Positions 1 to 10,000 of a stretch of DNA of 42,222 nt are shown in pieces. Numbering within the stretch: the stretch's first letter is position 1; each line of letters begins with the position of its first letter. The notes under the pieces were generated by a model. It ran no database searches. It was given only the letters and a program-made list of their open reading frames with translations, and was not told where the DNA came from. The stretch covers positions 1-42,222 of the forward strand of contig JAHFSZ010000010.1 in NCBI GenBank assembly GCA_023265515.1. Reading direction: 5' to 3'. This DNA comes from Verrucomicrobiota bacterium. Its GTDB lineage: Bacteria; Verrucomicrobiota; Verrucomicrobiia; JABWAM01; JAHFSZ01. The position numbers and the translations under genes are program-made.

Positions 1-1444
1 CCCTGGAAGTTGTGGGAACCGGCCGCGGAATAACCGCGATTGGAGAAGCCGGCGTGGTTACCATGGTACAAGCTGGGGCTTTGCAAAGGTGTTTCTGCCG
101 CCGCCACCATTCTATGCGGGCGACCAGGCCGAGACAGATCATCCACGCGGCCATGTTCTTGGGCTGGGTCAAGACCCGCTCATAATTACTCTGGAAATAA
201 TTCATGCAAAGGCCGGCGAACAAGCCGATGGCGACGGCGCCGAGGAAGGTGTGGCGGTATTTCCAGACGGCGCGCCCGCTCCAGAAGAGGAGTGTCAGCG
301 CGAAAAGCAGCAGGGTCGCGATGCCGAGCATGCCCGTTTCAGCCATAACCAGGTAATACCAGCTTTCGGAAATCGGCTTGCCGAATTGCGAGTCGACGTA
401 GCGCGAGTGGCCGATCGACCGGGCGAACTCATCGAAGTTGTTCCCGTAATCGTAGGGCGGATTGATCATGATGCCATAGGTGTTCCAGCCGGTGCCGAGG
501 AGGGGATGGTCGGCGATCATCTCACGGGACGACTCGTTCAAAAGTTCGCGTGTGTTCTCACTGAAAAAGTTGACGCCTGCCTCGAACCGCGCGATGACGC
601 TGTGAGCGACAAAGATGGCTCCCAACACGGTCAGGAACGACATCGCGCTGACGATGGCCATGCGTTTGAAAGTGATGCGGTCCAGAAAACTCAGGAACAC
701 CACGATTCCGGCTCCCGTCGCGAAAGCGACCATGCCTGCGCGGGAGAGCGCCATCACGGCGCAAATGCCGGCGCTGACGAAGCCGGCAATGTACAAGGAG
801 GTATCGCGGAGGTTTCTCAGCGGCAACAAGGCGACCGAGAGAATTGGCAAGGCGAGCAGGTAGGTGTACATCACCATGGAATTCTGGTGTTCGAACCAGG
901 CGTGTACCTGGTGGATGTGGAAGTGATACTTTTGGACCAGGCAGACCAGCGCCTGGAATATGAGAATCACGGATGATGACTTGAGCCAGAAATGGATGTC
1001 CTCCTCCTCCCGGAAGAAATGGAAGGCAGCCATGAAGACGACGACGACCTTGCTGAATTTCACAAATGCCATCAGGGTGAAACTCGGATTGGGCGAGTTG
1101 AAGATGGAGAGCAAGGCGGCGAAGCAATAAAGCAGATAGAGCCAAAATCCCGGCGGGATCCAGGGTCCCCGGAGCCGCGCCGGACCGCGTCCGGAGAAAA
1201 GAAGGATCATGGCCATAACTTCCATGAGCGTGCACTCGAAACCGCGTGTGTGGCCCCGGTAGAAGAAGTCGTGCGGGAAGCCCGGGCTGGTGGAGATCAA
1301 CCGGTAGTGGAGCATCGTGAGGAACATCATCAGGAAAAAGACCGCGCGCTGGCCGTCACGGTACGGGCGAAGCATGACGCCGGCCAGGGGCGCAAACCCC
1401 AGGTAGATCAGAAGCAACATCGTGATTTTCAGCCATTCGGGCAT
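1..1444 (-). CDS. O-antigen ligase / Wzy-like polysaccharide polymerase, partial
   Basis: An open frame starts at ATG 1444 and continues without a stop through the left edge of the window, giving at least 481 residues; the C-terminus is missing. The product is a polytopic inner-membrane protein with roughly ten hydrophobic segments. Landmarks of the O-antigen ligase/Wzy_C family are present: a FEHQN stretch near residues 184-188, SRAGM near 234-238, a large periplasmic loop starting with HPLLGTGWNTY near 313-323, and further membrane spans behind it. Such enzymes polymerise or ligate undecaprenyl-linked glycans at the periplasmic face. It is divergent from the GT2 gene to its right and fits the flippase and glycosyltransferases nearby. 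Family assignment is fairly sure. Ligase versus polymerase cannot be decided. No good Shine-Dalgarno sequence precedes the ATG. Confidence 0.8.
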   Translation of the reverse strand, partial: MPEWLKITMLLLIYLGFAPLAGVMLRPYRDGQRAVFFLMMFLTMLHYRLISTSPGFPHDFFYRGHTRGFECTLMEVMAMILLFSGRGPARLRGPWIPPGFWLYLLYCFAALLSIFNSPNPSFTLMAFVKFSKVVVVFMAAFHFFREEEDIHFWLKSSSVILIFQALVCLVQKYHFHIHQVHAWFEHQNSMVMYTYLLALPILSVALLPLRNLRDTSLYIAGFVSAGICAVMALSRAGMVAFATGAGIVVFLSFLDRITFKRMAIVSAMSFLTVLGAIFVAHSVIARFEAGVNFFSENTRELLNESSREMIADHPLLGTGWNTYGIMINPPYDYGNNFDEFARSIGHSRYVDSQFGKPISESWYYLVMAETGMLGIATLLLFALTLLFWSGRAVWKYRHTFLGAVAIGLFAGLCMNYFQSNYERVLTQPKNMAAWMICLGLVARIEWWRRQKHLCKAPACTMVTTPASPIAVIPRPVPTTSR

Positions 1445-1633
1445 GTCAAAACCTGTATTTTTTCCTACCCCGACAAAAGGGGTCGTGAACTATAATCCCA
1501 TTTGCCCCCATTGCAAGGGGTCGCCGCCCATGGGTTGACAAAAAACTCATTTTTCGAGTGTTTTTCCTCGTTTTCCCGAGGTTTCAGGGCCCAGTCGCGC
1601 TTGCTTCAGGGGGTAAAGGCGTTATCTTCGGGC

Positions 1634-2566
1634 ATGATTTTGCCCGCAGTGGCCGTCGTGATCCGCTCAAAAGACGACGCCTCTCTCATCCCGGAGACCC
1701 TCTCGGCCGTCCGGGCCCAGGACTATCCGGGACGGGTGCGGCGGATCCACATTGATTCGGGCTCTGCGGACGGGACTGTCGAGTGCATCGAGCGGTCGAA
1801 ACCCGACATTTTCGTCCAGATCCGCGCCGAGAACTATATCCCCGGTCAGGTGTTGAATACAGGGATGAAACTCTCGTCCGAGGAGTGGGTGGTTTTTTTG
1901 AATTCAGACGCGACGCCGGTGGACAGGTTTTGGCTTAAAAACCTCATGACTTGCGTTGTGGAAAATCCGGGCAGGATCGAAAATTCACGATCCACGATGC
2001 ACGATCCACGAGCCGCGAGCCGGGTGGGCGCGGTTTTTGGCGGGCAGATTCCACGATCCGATTGCGAGGCGGTTTACGCGCACGATTACGAGCGCTGTTT
2101 CGGCCCGGAACGGGAATCGGCACGGTGGCCGCATTTTTTCAGCATGGTAAGCTCGGCGGTGAACCGGAAAGCCTGGCTGGAGCAGCCGTTTCGCGAGGAC
2201 ATGCGCTATTCGGAGGACGAGGAATGGTCATTCCGGATCAGGCGGCATGGCTGGGTCATCCGGTACGTTCCCGGGTCGGTGGTGATGCATTCGCACAATT
2301 ACACGCTGGCGCAAGCCAGAAAAAGACATTATGGAGAGGGGTTCGCGCTCGGGGCGACTCCGGCGCTGGCGGAAGGCCAGCCCGAGACGCTGCCCGGAGC
2401 GGTGCTGGCCGCCGGATGTGATGCGTTCAGGGATTTCGTCTACTGTGCACGGCGGCAAAAGCTTTCCGAGTGGCCACATGCGGTTGCCGTGCGACTGGCT
2501 CAGAGGCTTGGAAAAAGGGAAGGATTGAAGGCGGGGCGCGGACATTACGCCGGCAAAGAAATTTGA
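1634..2566 (+). CDS. Family 2 glycosyltransferase (rhamnosyltransferase-like)
   Basis: This cytoplasmic GT-A fold enzyme probably transfers a sugar from a nucleotide donor to a lipid-linked glycan. ATG 1634 gives 310 residues starting MILPAVAVVIRSKDD, which is the usual first strand of GT2 domains; a longer frame upstream looks non-coding. Visible features are the nucleotide-binding beginning, IDSGSADGT (residues 42-50), the metal-binding region LNSDATP, and a late SEDEEWSFR motif typical of the catalytic acidic segment. A stretch of about 18 residues near residue 113-131, between LMTCVVENP and VGAVFGGQIPR, is coded by short direct repeats and looks like an in-frame insertion into a normally tight loop. 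The flippase follows after 32 nt, so the two are probably co-transcribed. No clear ribosome binding site precedes the start. Confidence 0.82.
   Translation: MILPAVAVVIRSKDDASLIPETLSAVRAQDYPGRVRRIHIDSGSADGTVECIERSKPDIFVQIRAENYIPGQVLNTGMKLSSEEWVVFLNSDATPVDRFWLKNLMTCVVENPGRIENSRSTMHDPRAASRVGAVFGGQIPRSDCEAVYAHDYERCFGPERESARWPHFFSMVSSAVNRKAWLEQPFREDMRYSEDEEWSFRIRRHGWVIRYVPGSVVMHSHNYTLAQARKRHYGEGFALGATPALAEGQPETLPGAVLAAGCDAFRDFVYCARRQKLSEWPHAVAVRLAQRLGKREGLKAGRGHYAGKEI
1986..2060. repeat. Short direct repeats inside the GT2 gene
   Basis: The 12-mer CACGATCCACGA occurs at 1986-1997 and again at 2000-2011, separated by only TG. A related CCACGATCCG lies at 2051-2060. The unit reads as SRSTMHDPRA in the glycosyltransferase frame and does not resemble the family consensus around it. 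Confidence 0.75.
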
Positions 2567-2598
2567 GACGTTCCGCCTTCCCGGCAGTTGGATTACAA

Positions 2599-4092
2599 AT
2601 GGCAAAACATTGGAAATTCAACCTTTGGCGCAACACGCTGACGAACTATCTGCGGGTGCTTCTGCGGATGGTGACGGGCCTGGTGATGTTCCGCCTGCTT
2701 TATCAGCACTTCTCTGAGGAGCAATTCGGTTATTGGTCGCTCCTCTGGTCGGTGTTCGGCATGACCGTTCTGCTCGATTTCGGCATGGGTTCGACCGCCC
2801 AGCGGGAGACGGCCTACTGCAGCGCGAAGGAGGACTGGAAAACGCTGAGCCGCCTGATGAGTACAATGATATGGACTTTTACTTTGGTCGGGGGCGTCAT
2901 TCTTTTGCTCTGTTTCCTGGCCAAGCCGTTTTTCCTGAATGTCATTCACGTTTCTCCTGAAAATGACGCTTCCTTCACAAAAGCCTACTGGATTTTTTTC
3001 GGGGCCCTGGCCGTCAGTTTTCCGCTGGGATTGTTTCCTGAGATGCTCGCGGGCGCGCAGCGCCTCGACCTGGTCAACTGGACCATGATCATCAGCTACG
3101 TGATCAACGTGGCTCTCATTTACGCGGGCGTGACGCACGGCTGGTCGCTCGAAACGCTGGTCCTGGTGGGCGTGGCCACCTCGCTGGGACCGAATCTGGT
3201 GGCGGTATTCGTCGTTCGGCGCCTGCTTCCGGAGCTGCGCCTGAAACCAAGCCTTTATGATTTTAAAAGTGTCAAAGGGGTCCTCTCGTTTTCAGTCATC
3301 GCCTACATCATCACCCTGACCAACATCATCATCACCAAAACCGACCAGGCGGTGATCAGCGCGATCCTTGGCGTTGCCGTGGTGGCGGTTTACCAGGCTG
3401 GCTACAAGGTGGCGGAGGTTTACAGCATCGGCACCCAGCAAATGCAAAGGGCGCTCTCGCCGACGGCCGCCCACCTGAAGGCGAGGGAGGACCACACCGC
3501 CCTCAATGAATTGCTTGTCAAGACCGCGCGGTTGACCAGCCTGATTGCCATTCCCGGTTATGCCCTGGCCATGGCCTACCTGGAGCCGCTGATCTGCCAG
3601 GTGACCGGCCTCCAAGCCATCGGACTGGCCACCTATTTTGTCGCTCAGTTCCTGCTCCTTTATACTTTCTCCTTCCTGATGACCAGCAGTTGTTCGAAGC
3701 AGGTCCTGGTGATGTCCGGCTGGGAACGCCCGCTCTTGAAGCTGAGCGTTACCGAGGCGCTTCTCAATCTTGGATTGAGCATCGTTCTGGCCTACAAATT
3801 CGGCGTGGTGGGGGTCGCAGTGGGCACGCTCGTGCCGGGGGTGCTGATTGGCTGGTTCGGTATCGTTCCGCTCACGCTGAAGTTCATGAAGATCCCGTTG
3901 AAGACGTGGACTCAGGAGGTGTACACCTCGGTGCTTCGACCTGTGGGCGCGGCGTTTGTGGTTCTCGCGGCGGTCGTTTGGCTCTGGCCGATCGGCAGGC
4001 AACCCTCCCTCATCTCCATTTTTTTCCGCGGCGTTCCAGTGATGGTTCCAGTGGGGATTTTTGCCTACCGGAATCGGAAGATACTGTTTTAG
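2599..4092 (+). CDS. Wzx-type polysaccharide flippase (MATE/MOP superfamily)
   Basis: A 497-residue integral membrane protein with about 12-14 hydrophobic helices, matching the length and pattern of the polysaccharide_synt/Wzx exporters that flip undecaprenyl-linked oligosaccharides to the periplasm. The N-terminal pattern, with a short basic start (MAKHWKFNLWRN), a first helix containing YLRVLLRMVTGLVMFRLLYQHF and then GYWSLLWSVFGMTVLLDFGMGS, is characteristic. ATG 2599 was chosen because the frame upstream overlaps the end of the GT2 gene and is not membrane-like. GGA lies about 10 nt before it. It follows the GT2 gene by 32 nt and converges on the GT4 gene with only 18 nt between the two stops, so there is no room for a conventional terminator of its own. 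Confidence 0.87.
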   Translation: MAKHWKFNLWRNTLTNYLRVLLRMVTGLVMFRLLYQHFSEEQFGYWSLLWSVFGMTVLLDFGMGSTAQRETAYCSAKEDWKTLSRLMSTMIWTFTLVGGVILLLCFLAKPFFLNVIHVSPENDASFTKAYWIFFGALAVSFPLGLFPEMLAGAQRLDLVNWTMIISYVINVALIYAGVTHGWSLETLVLVGVATSLGPNLVAVFVVRRLLPELRLKPSLYDFKSVKGVLSFSVIAYIITLTNIIITKTDQAVISAILGVAVVAVYQAGYKVAEVYSIGTQQMQRALSPTAAHLKAREDHTALNELLVKTARLTSLIAIPGYALAMAYLEPLICQVTGLQAIGLATYFVAQFLLLYTFSFLMTSSCSKQVLVMSGWERPLLKLSVTEALLNLGLSIVLAYKFGVVGVAVGTLVPGVLIGWFGIVPLTLKFMKIPLKTWTQEVYTSVLRPVGAAFVVLAAVVWLWPIGRQPSLISIFFRGVPVMVPVGIFAYRNRKILF

Positions 4093-4110
4093 CTTTCGAA
4101 CACGCCGGAA

Positions 4111-5394
4111 TTACAGCGCGCGGTTTCGAAGGCGCTCCTCGGCCTCGGTGTAAATGGTCTCGAGTTTTTTCGCCACGATCGACCAACTGTAGCGGCTTTG
4201 GACTTCCTTTTTTCCATGACGGCCGAGCGTCCGGGCAAGCTCGGGCTGCCGGCTGATTTTTTCGAGCAGCGCCGCGGTCCGATCCGCCGCCTCGGGCGAC
4301 GATGGATCGATGAAGAAACCCGTTTCTCCCTCCCGCACCAGGCCTTGGAGCCCGCCAACGGCGCTGACAATCACCGGTTTGCCGCAGCTCCACGCCTCAA
4401 GTACGACAATTCCAAAAGGCTCATGGATCGAAGGCAGGACAAAGGAGTCGCAGGCATGATAGGCGTTGACCAGCTCCGGGTCATCGTTGTGAAGGCCCGG
4501 GAGAAGCTGGACGCAACCATCCAGGCAGTTTTGGCGGATGAACGAGCGGAGCTTTTCCGCGTAGTCGGGTTGTGTTTCCGGCCCGATCAGCACAAGGCGG
4601 GCATCGGGGCGCACGGCGTGAAATTTTTCGAACGCCTCCAGCAGAAGGAGCTGGTTTTTTTGGAAGTCGATCCGGCTGATGTTCATAACCACGAATGCGT
4701 CCGGTGGGATTTGGTGGCGCGCGCGGAATCCCGTGCCGTCGCCGCGCGCGAATTTTTCCAGATCGACGCCGTTGGGAAGGAGGGAAATTCTTTCATGCGG
4801 CACCCGCTGCCGGGCTTTTTGAAATTCCTCTTCGCCGACACAGATGACGTGGTCGGCATCCTCGAGCAGACGGCGCGAGCGGAAAAGGGCGCCGAACGGC
4901 TTGCCCCATTCGCATTTGCCGGCGGACGGCTCCATCATGGTTTTTTGTTCGGCGGCTGGCACGTCGAAGACGCCGCCGTGGAGCGTCACCACACAAGCCT
5001 TTCGGCGCATTTTCGCCGCCGTCAGTACCTCGCCGCCCAGCCGCTTGAGCGCGTGGGTGTGAAAAAGGCGGACGTCTGGCGCTCGCAGCAGCGCCGCGAA
5101 AAGCGAGAATGACAAAAGATTACCTCCCTTTTTGTCCATGGCCTGTTTTTGATCCTGGGAGAGTCCGAAGAAGGGGTAGGTGTAGGGGAAGCGGCGCACC
5201 GGAACGCCGCCGATTTTGTCCCGGCGGTTGTTGGAGAGGGCCAGCGAGGTGAAAATTTCGGGCTCCCAGCCATCCCATTGCTGCTGCCTGGAAATTTCCA
5301 GGATCACGGTTTCGGTGCCGCCCCATTCGTCCGCGACGAAGCGTCGGGGAACATGAATGATCCGCTTATGCTCGAAATGTTCAGCGCGACTCAT
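4111..5394 (-). CDS. Family 4 glycosyltransferase, last gene of the biosynthetic operon
   Basis: A 427-residue GT-B fold retaining glycosyltransferase. The N-terminal domain has the glycine-rich acceptor-side motif GGTE (residues 25-28) and a THGGVFD-type loop near 137-144. The C-terminal domain has the NISRIDFQKN strand (238-247) and the EX7E nucleotide-sugar motif E325-PFGIVVL-E333, followed by SCGKPVIVSAVGG. Its ATG lies 14 nt inside the end of the ABC exporter gene, so it should be translated from the same message as the NRPS genes. Two jobs are possible: glycosylating the peptide product, or acting on the surface glycan made by the flanking genes. The overlap favours a link to the peptide, but that is inference. 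Donor and acceptor are unknown. Confidence 0.88.
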   Translation of the reverse strand: MSRAEHFEHKRIIHVPRRFVADEWGGTETVILEISRQQQWDGWEPEIFTSLALSNNRRDKIGGVPVRRFPYTYPFFGLSQDQKQAMDKKGGNLLSFSLFAALLRAPDVRLFHTHALKRLGGEVLTAAKMRRKACVVTLHGGVFDVPAAEQKTMMEPSAGKCEWGKPFGALFRSRRLLEDADHVICVGEEEFQKARQRVPHERISLLPNGVDLEKFARGDGTGFRARHQIPPDAFVVMNISRIDFQKNQLLLLEAFEKFHAVRPDARLVLIGPETQPDYAEKLRSFIRQNCLDGCVQLLPGLHNDDPELVNAYHACDSFVLPSIHEPFGIVVLEAWSCGKPVIVSAVGGLQGLVREGETGFFIDPSSPEAADRTAALLEKISRQPELARTLGRHGKKEVQSRYSWSIVAKKLETIYTEAEERLRNRAL

Positions 5395-7009
5395 CGGAAG
5401 TCACGGACTGGATTTTACCTTCCTCCATTCGAATGAGGCGGTCGGCGAGATTGAAAAAGCGGTCGTCATGGCTAATGACGAGCGCGGTCTTGCCCTGCGC
5501 TTTCAACTCCCGGAGCATCTGGGTATAGAACAGATTTTTAAACTGGGGATCCTGATCGGCCGCCCACTCGTCAAAGACGCAGAAGGGACGATTTTCCAGG
5601 TAGGCGGTCACGAGGGCGAGCCGCTTTCGCTGTCCCTGGGAAAGGTTAATTGTGGAATAGCGCCCATCCTGGATTTGGACCTTTTGTTCCAGATGGAGCT
5701 GGGCCAGGTAGGCGCGGCCCCGGTCCTCGAGCGAGGGGGCGCGGAGGCCAAGCAGTTTTTCGAAAAGGAAAAAATCCGAGAACACCGCCGAGAAGAGCTG
5801 GCGGTAATCATCCCGGCCGCTGTCAGTGACGGGCTTGCCATCCAGCAGGACTTGTCCGGTTTCGGGCGGATAGAGCCCGGTGATCATCTTGGCGAGCGTG
5901 GTTTTTCCGCTGCCGTTGCCGCCCACCAAAAAAACGATCTCTCCCGGACGAAATTCCAGATTGATGGGGCCGAGAAGGAAGTGGTTGTCTTCTTTTTCGT
6001 GGTGGTAGGAGTGTGTGGCGTCTTTCAACACGATCGAAGACCAGCGGGCCGGCTCCGGCCCGGGGGCAAGCCGCTCCTCCGCGGCCGCCTCCGACAGCGA
6101 GACGCCCAGATGCTCGATCTTTTGGAGGGCGACGTTCGCGCGTCCCAGCTGGGGGGAGACGCTGAGAATGGCGTGCATGGGGCCCATGAGAAAGACGATG
6201 GTGAAAACATAGCCGGTGAGCGTTTCCGGCGCGGCCCGAAGCGTCTGCGGCAGGGCGAACAAGACCAGGCCGATCAAGAGGTAGAGGAAAAGCTGGCTTG
6301 CCGACTGCGCGAGGCAGTAACGGATTTCGGCAGCTGTGTTGAAGTGCCGCGAGGCCTCCGTTGTTTGCCGAAGGTCCTCGGAGAGAAACATCAGGCGGCG
6401 ATTTCGATGGAGTTTCAGTTCCTTGATGCCTTCAGTCAAGGCCCGGAAGTGCTCAAAAAGCCGGTCCTCCTGCTCGCGAGCAAGTTTCAGGAAGTGTTTG
6501 CTGCCGCGCATGAGCAGCCGGTAAGCGGCCAGGCCGAATCCGATCACCACGATGATCGCGGCGAACGCCTGCCAGGAAAGCCAGCCGAGGTAGACGGCGC
6601 CGCCGGCCAGCATCGCGGCGTTGGCCGTCAGGTAGGGGGTGATGGAGAAGGCTTGGTTGATGCTGTCGACATCCTCGGTCAGCGTGGAGAGGATCCGCGG
6701 CGCTCCGATCATCTCGAGCCGGCGCAGCGGAACGGAGAGAATTTTTTGCACGAAATCCTGTCGGAGGCGGGCGATCGTTTTTTGGCTGAAGTGAATCAGG
6801 AAGACATCCGACAGAAAGCCGGAGAACAGCTTGCCGAAACTCAGGGCGGCGAATCCGCCGATTAAAAAAGCAAGGTCCTGCTGCCGGTGCAGGGCCCGGT
6901 TGACCAGGGCGATCAAACCAGTGTTGCAGATGCCAGCCAGTGTACTCGCCACCGTGATCAAAAAGACCACGGAGCGCGAGGAGCGAAAGAAGTAACGAAG
7001 CAAGCCCAT
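5381..7009 (-). CDS. Cyclic-peptide-type ABC exporter (SyrD/PvdE family)
   Basis: A 542-residue half-transporter with a fused membrane domain (about six helices, residues 10-290) and one ATPase domain (residues 325-540), the size and layout of the cyclic peptide exporters that accompany NRPS clusters. The ATPase shows Walker A GGNGSGKTT (363-371), signature LSQGQ (456-460), Walker B CVFDEW with D480/E481, and the H-loop His514. It probably works as a homodimer in the inner membrane and moves the peptide or a precursor into the periplasm. The start lies 3 nt after the stop of the preceding NRPS gene, with AAGG nearby, so it is part of the operon. The family call is solid and the substrate is inferred from context. 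Confidence 0.92.
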   Translation of the reverse strand: MGLLRYFFRSSRSVVFLITVASTLAGICNTGLIALVNRALHRQQDLAFLIGGFAALSFGKLFSGFLSDVFLIHFSQKTIARLRQDFVQKILSVPLRRLEMIGAPRILSTLTEDVDSINQAFSITPYLTANAAMLAGGAVYLGWLSWQAFAAIIVVIGFGLAAYRLLMRGSKHFLKLAREQEDRLFEHFRALTEGIKELKLHRNRRLMFLSEDLRQTTEASRHFNTAAEIRYCLAQSASQLFLYLLIGLVLFALPQTLRAAPETLTGYVFTIVFLMGPMHAILSVSPQLGRANVALQKIEHLGVSLSEAAAEERLAPGPEPARWSSIVLKDATHSYHHEKEDNHFLLGPINLEFRPGEIVFLVGGNGSGKTTLAKMITGLYPPETGQVLLDGKPVTDSGRDDYRQLFSAVFSDFFLFEKLLGLRAPSLEDRGRAYLAQLHLEQKVQIQDGRYSTINLSQGQRKRLALVTAYLENRPFCVFDEWAADQDPQFKNLFYTQMLRELKAQGKTALVISHDDRFFNLADRLIRMEEGKIQSVTSDESR

Positions 7010-7012
7010 GCC

Positions 7013-10000
7013 TTATCCGGTGGATGTGCCACCGGATAGGGCATCGAGGCAAGATTGGATTTCGTGGGCCAGGGGTCGGACGTGAGGCCCGTCAAAGATG
7101 GTTTCGTGCGTGCCAGGGATCATCCGGACGTCGACGCCGCCGATGGCCAGCTCGCCCCACCAGAGGGTGGGATCGAATGACATGATCGCCTGCTTGCGGA
7201 CCCGGAAGAGCGCGATCCTCCCCGGGTAGGGTTTCGGTTCGTAGTGGGTCAGGGCTTCCCAATGGGCTTCGACGTATTTCCGGTACTCGGGCGAGGCGTC
7301 GGCTGCCTCGAGAAAATCTGTGAGGTCAGCCTTGGCGAGGTCCGTCCTTTTGTGAACAACGATTCTTTTAAGCTTGGTGAATTTCCGCTGAAGCCAGTTG
7401 CCGTATTCTTCGGGCGATTGCTCGAAAAAGTCGCCGATCCAGTAAAAGAGGTTTCGAAAAATGTGGAAGACCGTGGAGGGGGTCCAGGTGATTTTTCCAT
7501 GATCGCCGTAGTAGGGAGAGCTTTCGATCATCCCCAGAAAGGCCACCTTTTCGCCATTGAGCAGGAGTTGTTGGGCCATTTCGAAGGCGAGGTTGCCGCC
7601 AAAACAGTAACCTCCCAGGTAGTAGGGGCCTTGCGGTTGAATCTGGCGGAGCTCCTGGAGGTAGTGGGCCGCCATCTCTTCCATGCGGGTAAAAGGCTCA
7701 GCCGGAGCGCGGATGCCGTAGCTCGCGCGCTCGTCGGTCAGGTGCCGGCCGATGATCTGGTAACGGAACATGCCGCCGCTCCCACCGCCTCCGAGCGTGT
7801 GCATCCAGAAGAGCGGTGGCTTGGGACCGCCCGGCTGGAGCTGAACAATGCATGACCAGTCGGCCGGCTCCTGTTGAAGGAGTATGGCCAGCTGCTCGAT
7901 CGTCAGGGCCTGGAAAAGAGCAGTGAGCGGGAGGTCCTTGTTGAAGACTCTCTTGATCTGGGCGAAGAGCCGGACGGCCAGCATCGAATGGCCTCCCAGT
8001 TCCAAAAAGTTGTCGTGGATGCCGATGCGCTCGAGGCCGAGAATTTCCTTCCAGATTTCCACCAGCCGCGATTCAATATTGTTCCGGGGAGATGTGTAAC
8101 CGTCGCCGCCGAGCTCGAGATCCGACGGCCGTGGCGCCGGGAGGGCGCGGCGGTCGACCTTGCCGTTCGGCGTCATCGGCAGGGCGTTGAGCATGACGAA
8201 CGCCGACGGAATCGCGAAGAAGGCAAGCTTGTCCTTCAGATGATTGCGGAGTTTTTTGAGATCGATCGAGGCATGAGGCGCGGCTACCAGGTAGGCGATC
8301 AGCCGCTTTTCGCCGGCGCCCATCTCCTGGGCCGTGACGGCGCACTCGGCAATCCCGTCGAACTTTTGAAGCGCTCCCTCGACCTCGCCCAGTTCGATAC
8401 GGAAGCCGCGCACCTTCACCTGCTGATCGATGCGGCCGAGAAGCTCGATGTTTCCGTCCTCCAGGTAGCGCCCTGAATCGCCGGTGCGGTAAAGCCTCGG
8501 GTTCTGGCCCGCCTGGAAAGGATCCGGGATGAATTTTTCGGCGGTGAGCTCCGGCTGGCGGAGGTAGCCGCGCGTGACGCCGGCGCCCCCGATGTAGATT
8601 TCTCCTGGAACGCCGACAGGAACCGGTCGCTGCCACGCATCGAGAATATGGACTTGCGAGTTGGCGAAGGGACGGCCGATCGGCACCAGCCCTTCGCCCG
8701 AAAAACCGTCGAGGCGGCCCTCGAAATAGGTGCTGTCGATAGTGGTTTCGGTGATGCCGTAGGAGTTAATCAGGCGCGTGTTGGGTCCGCATAAGTGCTT
8801 ATACTCACTGTACTCCTTCACGTACCAGCTGTCGGAGCCGGCGATCAGCAGACGCATGAAATCCAGAGACTCGCCGGTTTCCTGGAGGTGCTGAATCAGG
8901 TTTCGGAGGACGAGGGGGACGAATTCGGCGAAGTCGACGTTTTCGCGGCGCATCAGGGCGTAAAGCTTTTTCGGATTCAACAGATCGTCGTGGGGACAGA
9001 TCACCAACTTGCCGCCGGAACAAAGGGCGCGGACCATGTCGCCCGAAAAGACGTCGAAGGAGAAACTGGCCATCTGAAGGTGCGCCCGGACTGAATCAAG
9101 ATCATAGACCTGCTCCCAGGCCCGGTAGGCGTTTGCCAGGTTGGCATGGGTGGTCATGACGCCCTTCGGCGTGCCTGTGGAACCTGAGGTGAAGATCAGG
9201 TAGGCCAGATTTTCAGGGCCTGCCGCACAGGCCGGCACGGACGAATTTTCCTTCGCGATTTCCGCCCAGCCGGTATCCAAATCGACGCGCCGCGCGCGGT
9301 TTTTCGGAAGCGCCCGTGCGAGGTGCTCCTTGGTCAACAGGATCGGAATGTTGGAGTTTTCGATCATGAATGCCAGCCGTTCCTCAGGGTAGAACCTGTC
9401 GATCGGCACGTAGGCGGCGCCTGCTTTGAGGATTCCCAGGATGCCGACGATCATCTCGACACAGCGGTCGATGAAGATGCCGACCAAGGTGTCGGGGCCG
9501 GCGCCGAGCCGCTGAAGATAACGGGCGAGCTGGTTGGCGCGCTCGTTGAGCTCGCCATAAGTAAGTTTCTGGCTGGTCTTTTCATCGGAATAGACCACGG
9601 CCTCGGCATCGGGATTTTTTGCCGCTTCGGCTTCGAAGAACTGATGGACGAGCTTTGAGTCGCGGGGCGGCTGGGATGGCGGGTTCCATTCCCGGATTTG
9701 CTGCCACTCGGTTTTCGTCAGCCACGGCAGTTCGAAGAGCCGCGCCGCGGGCTGGGCCGCCATGCCGGCCAGAAGCGTCGTGAACTGGCCGAGCAGGCGG
9801 CGAACAGCGCCTGCCTCGAAGCAGTTGCGGTCATGAACAATCTCCAGCGTGAGGCCGGATTCGGCCGTGGCGGAGATCGTAAAAGGAAAATTCGTTTTTT
9901 CGGCGATGCGGACCTTCCGTTTTTTCCAGGCGGTGTCGCATGCAGTGAGGGCCCCATGCAGGGACTTGTTTTGAAAATCCAAAAGGGATTCGAACAGACG

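Noticed and set aside
1491-1496. TATAAT before the GT2 gene as a promoter -10 box
   Set aside because: No acceptable -35 box at 16-18 nt, and a TTGACA at 1535-1540 is not followed by a -10 box, so neither makes a full promoter.
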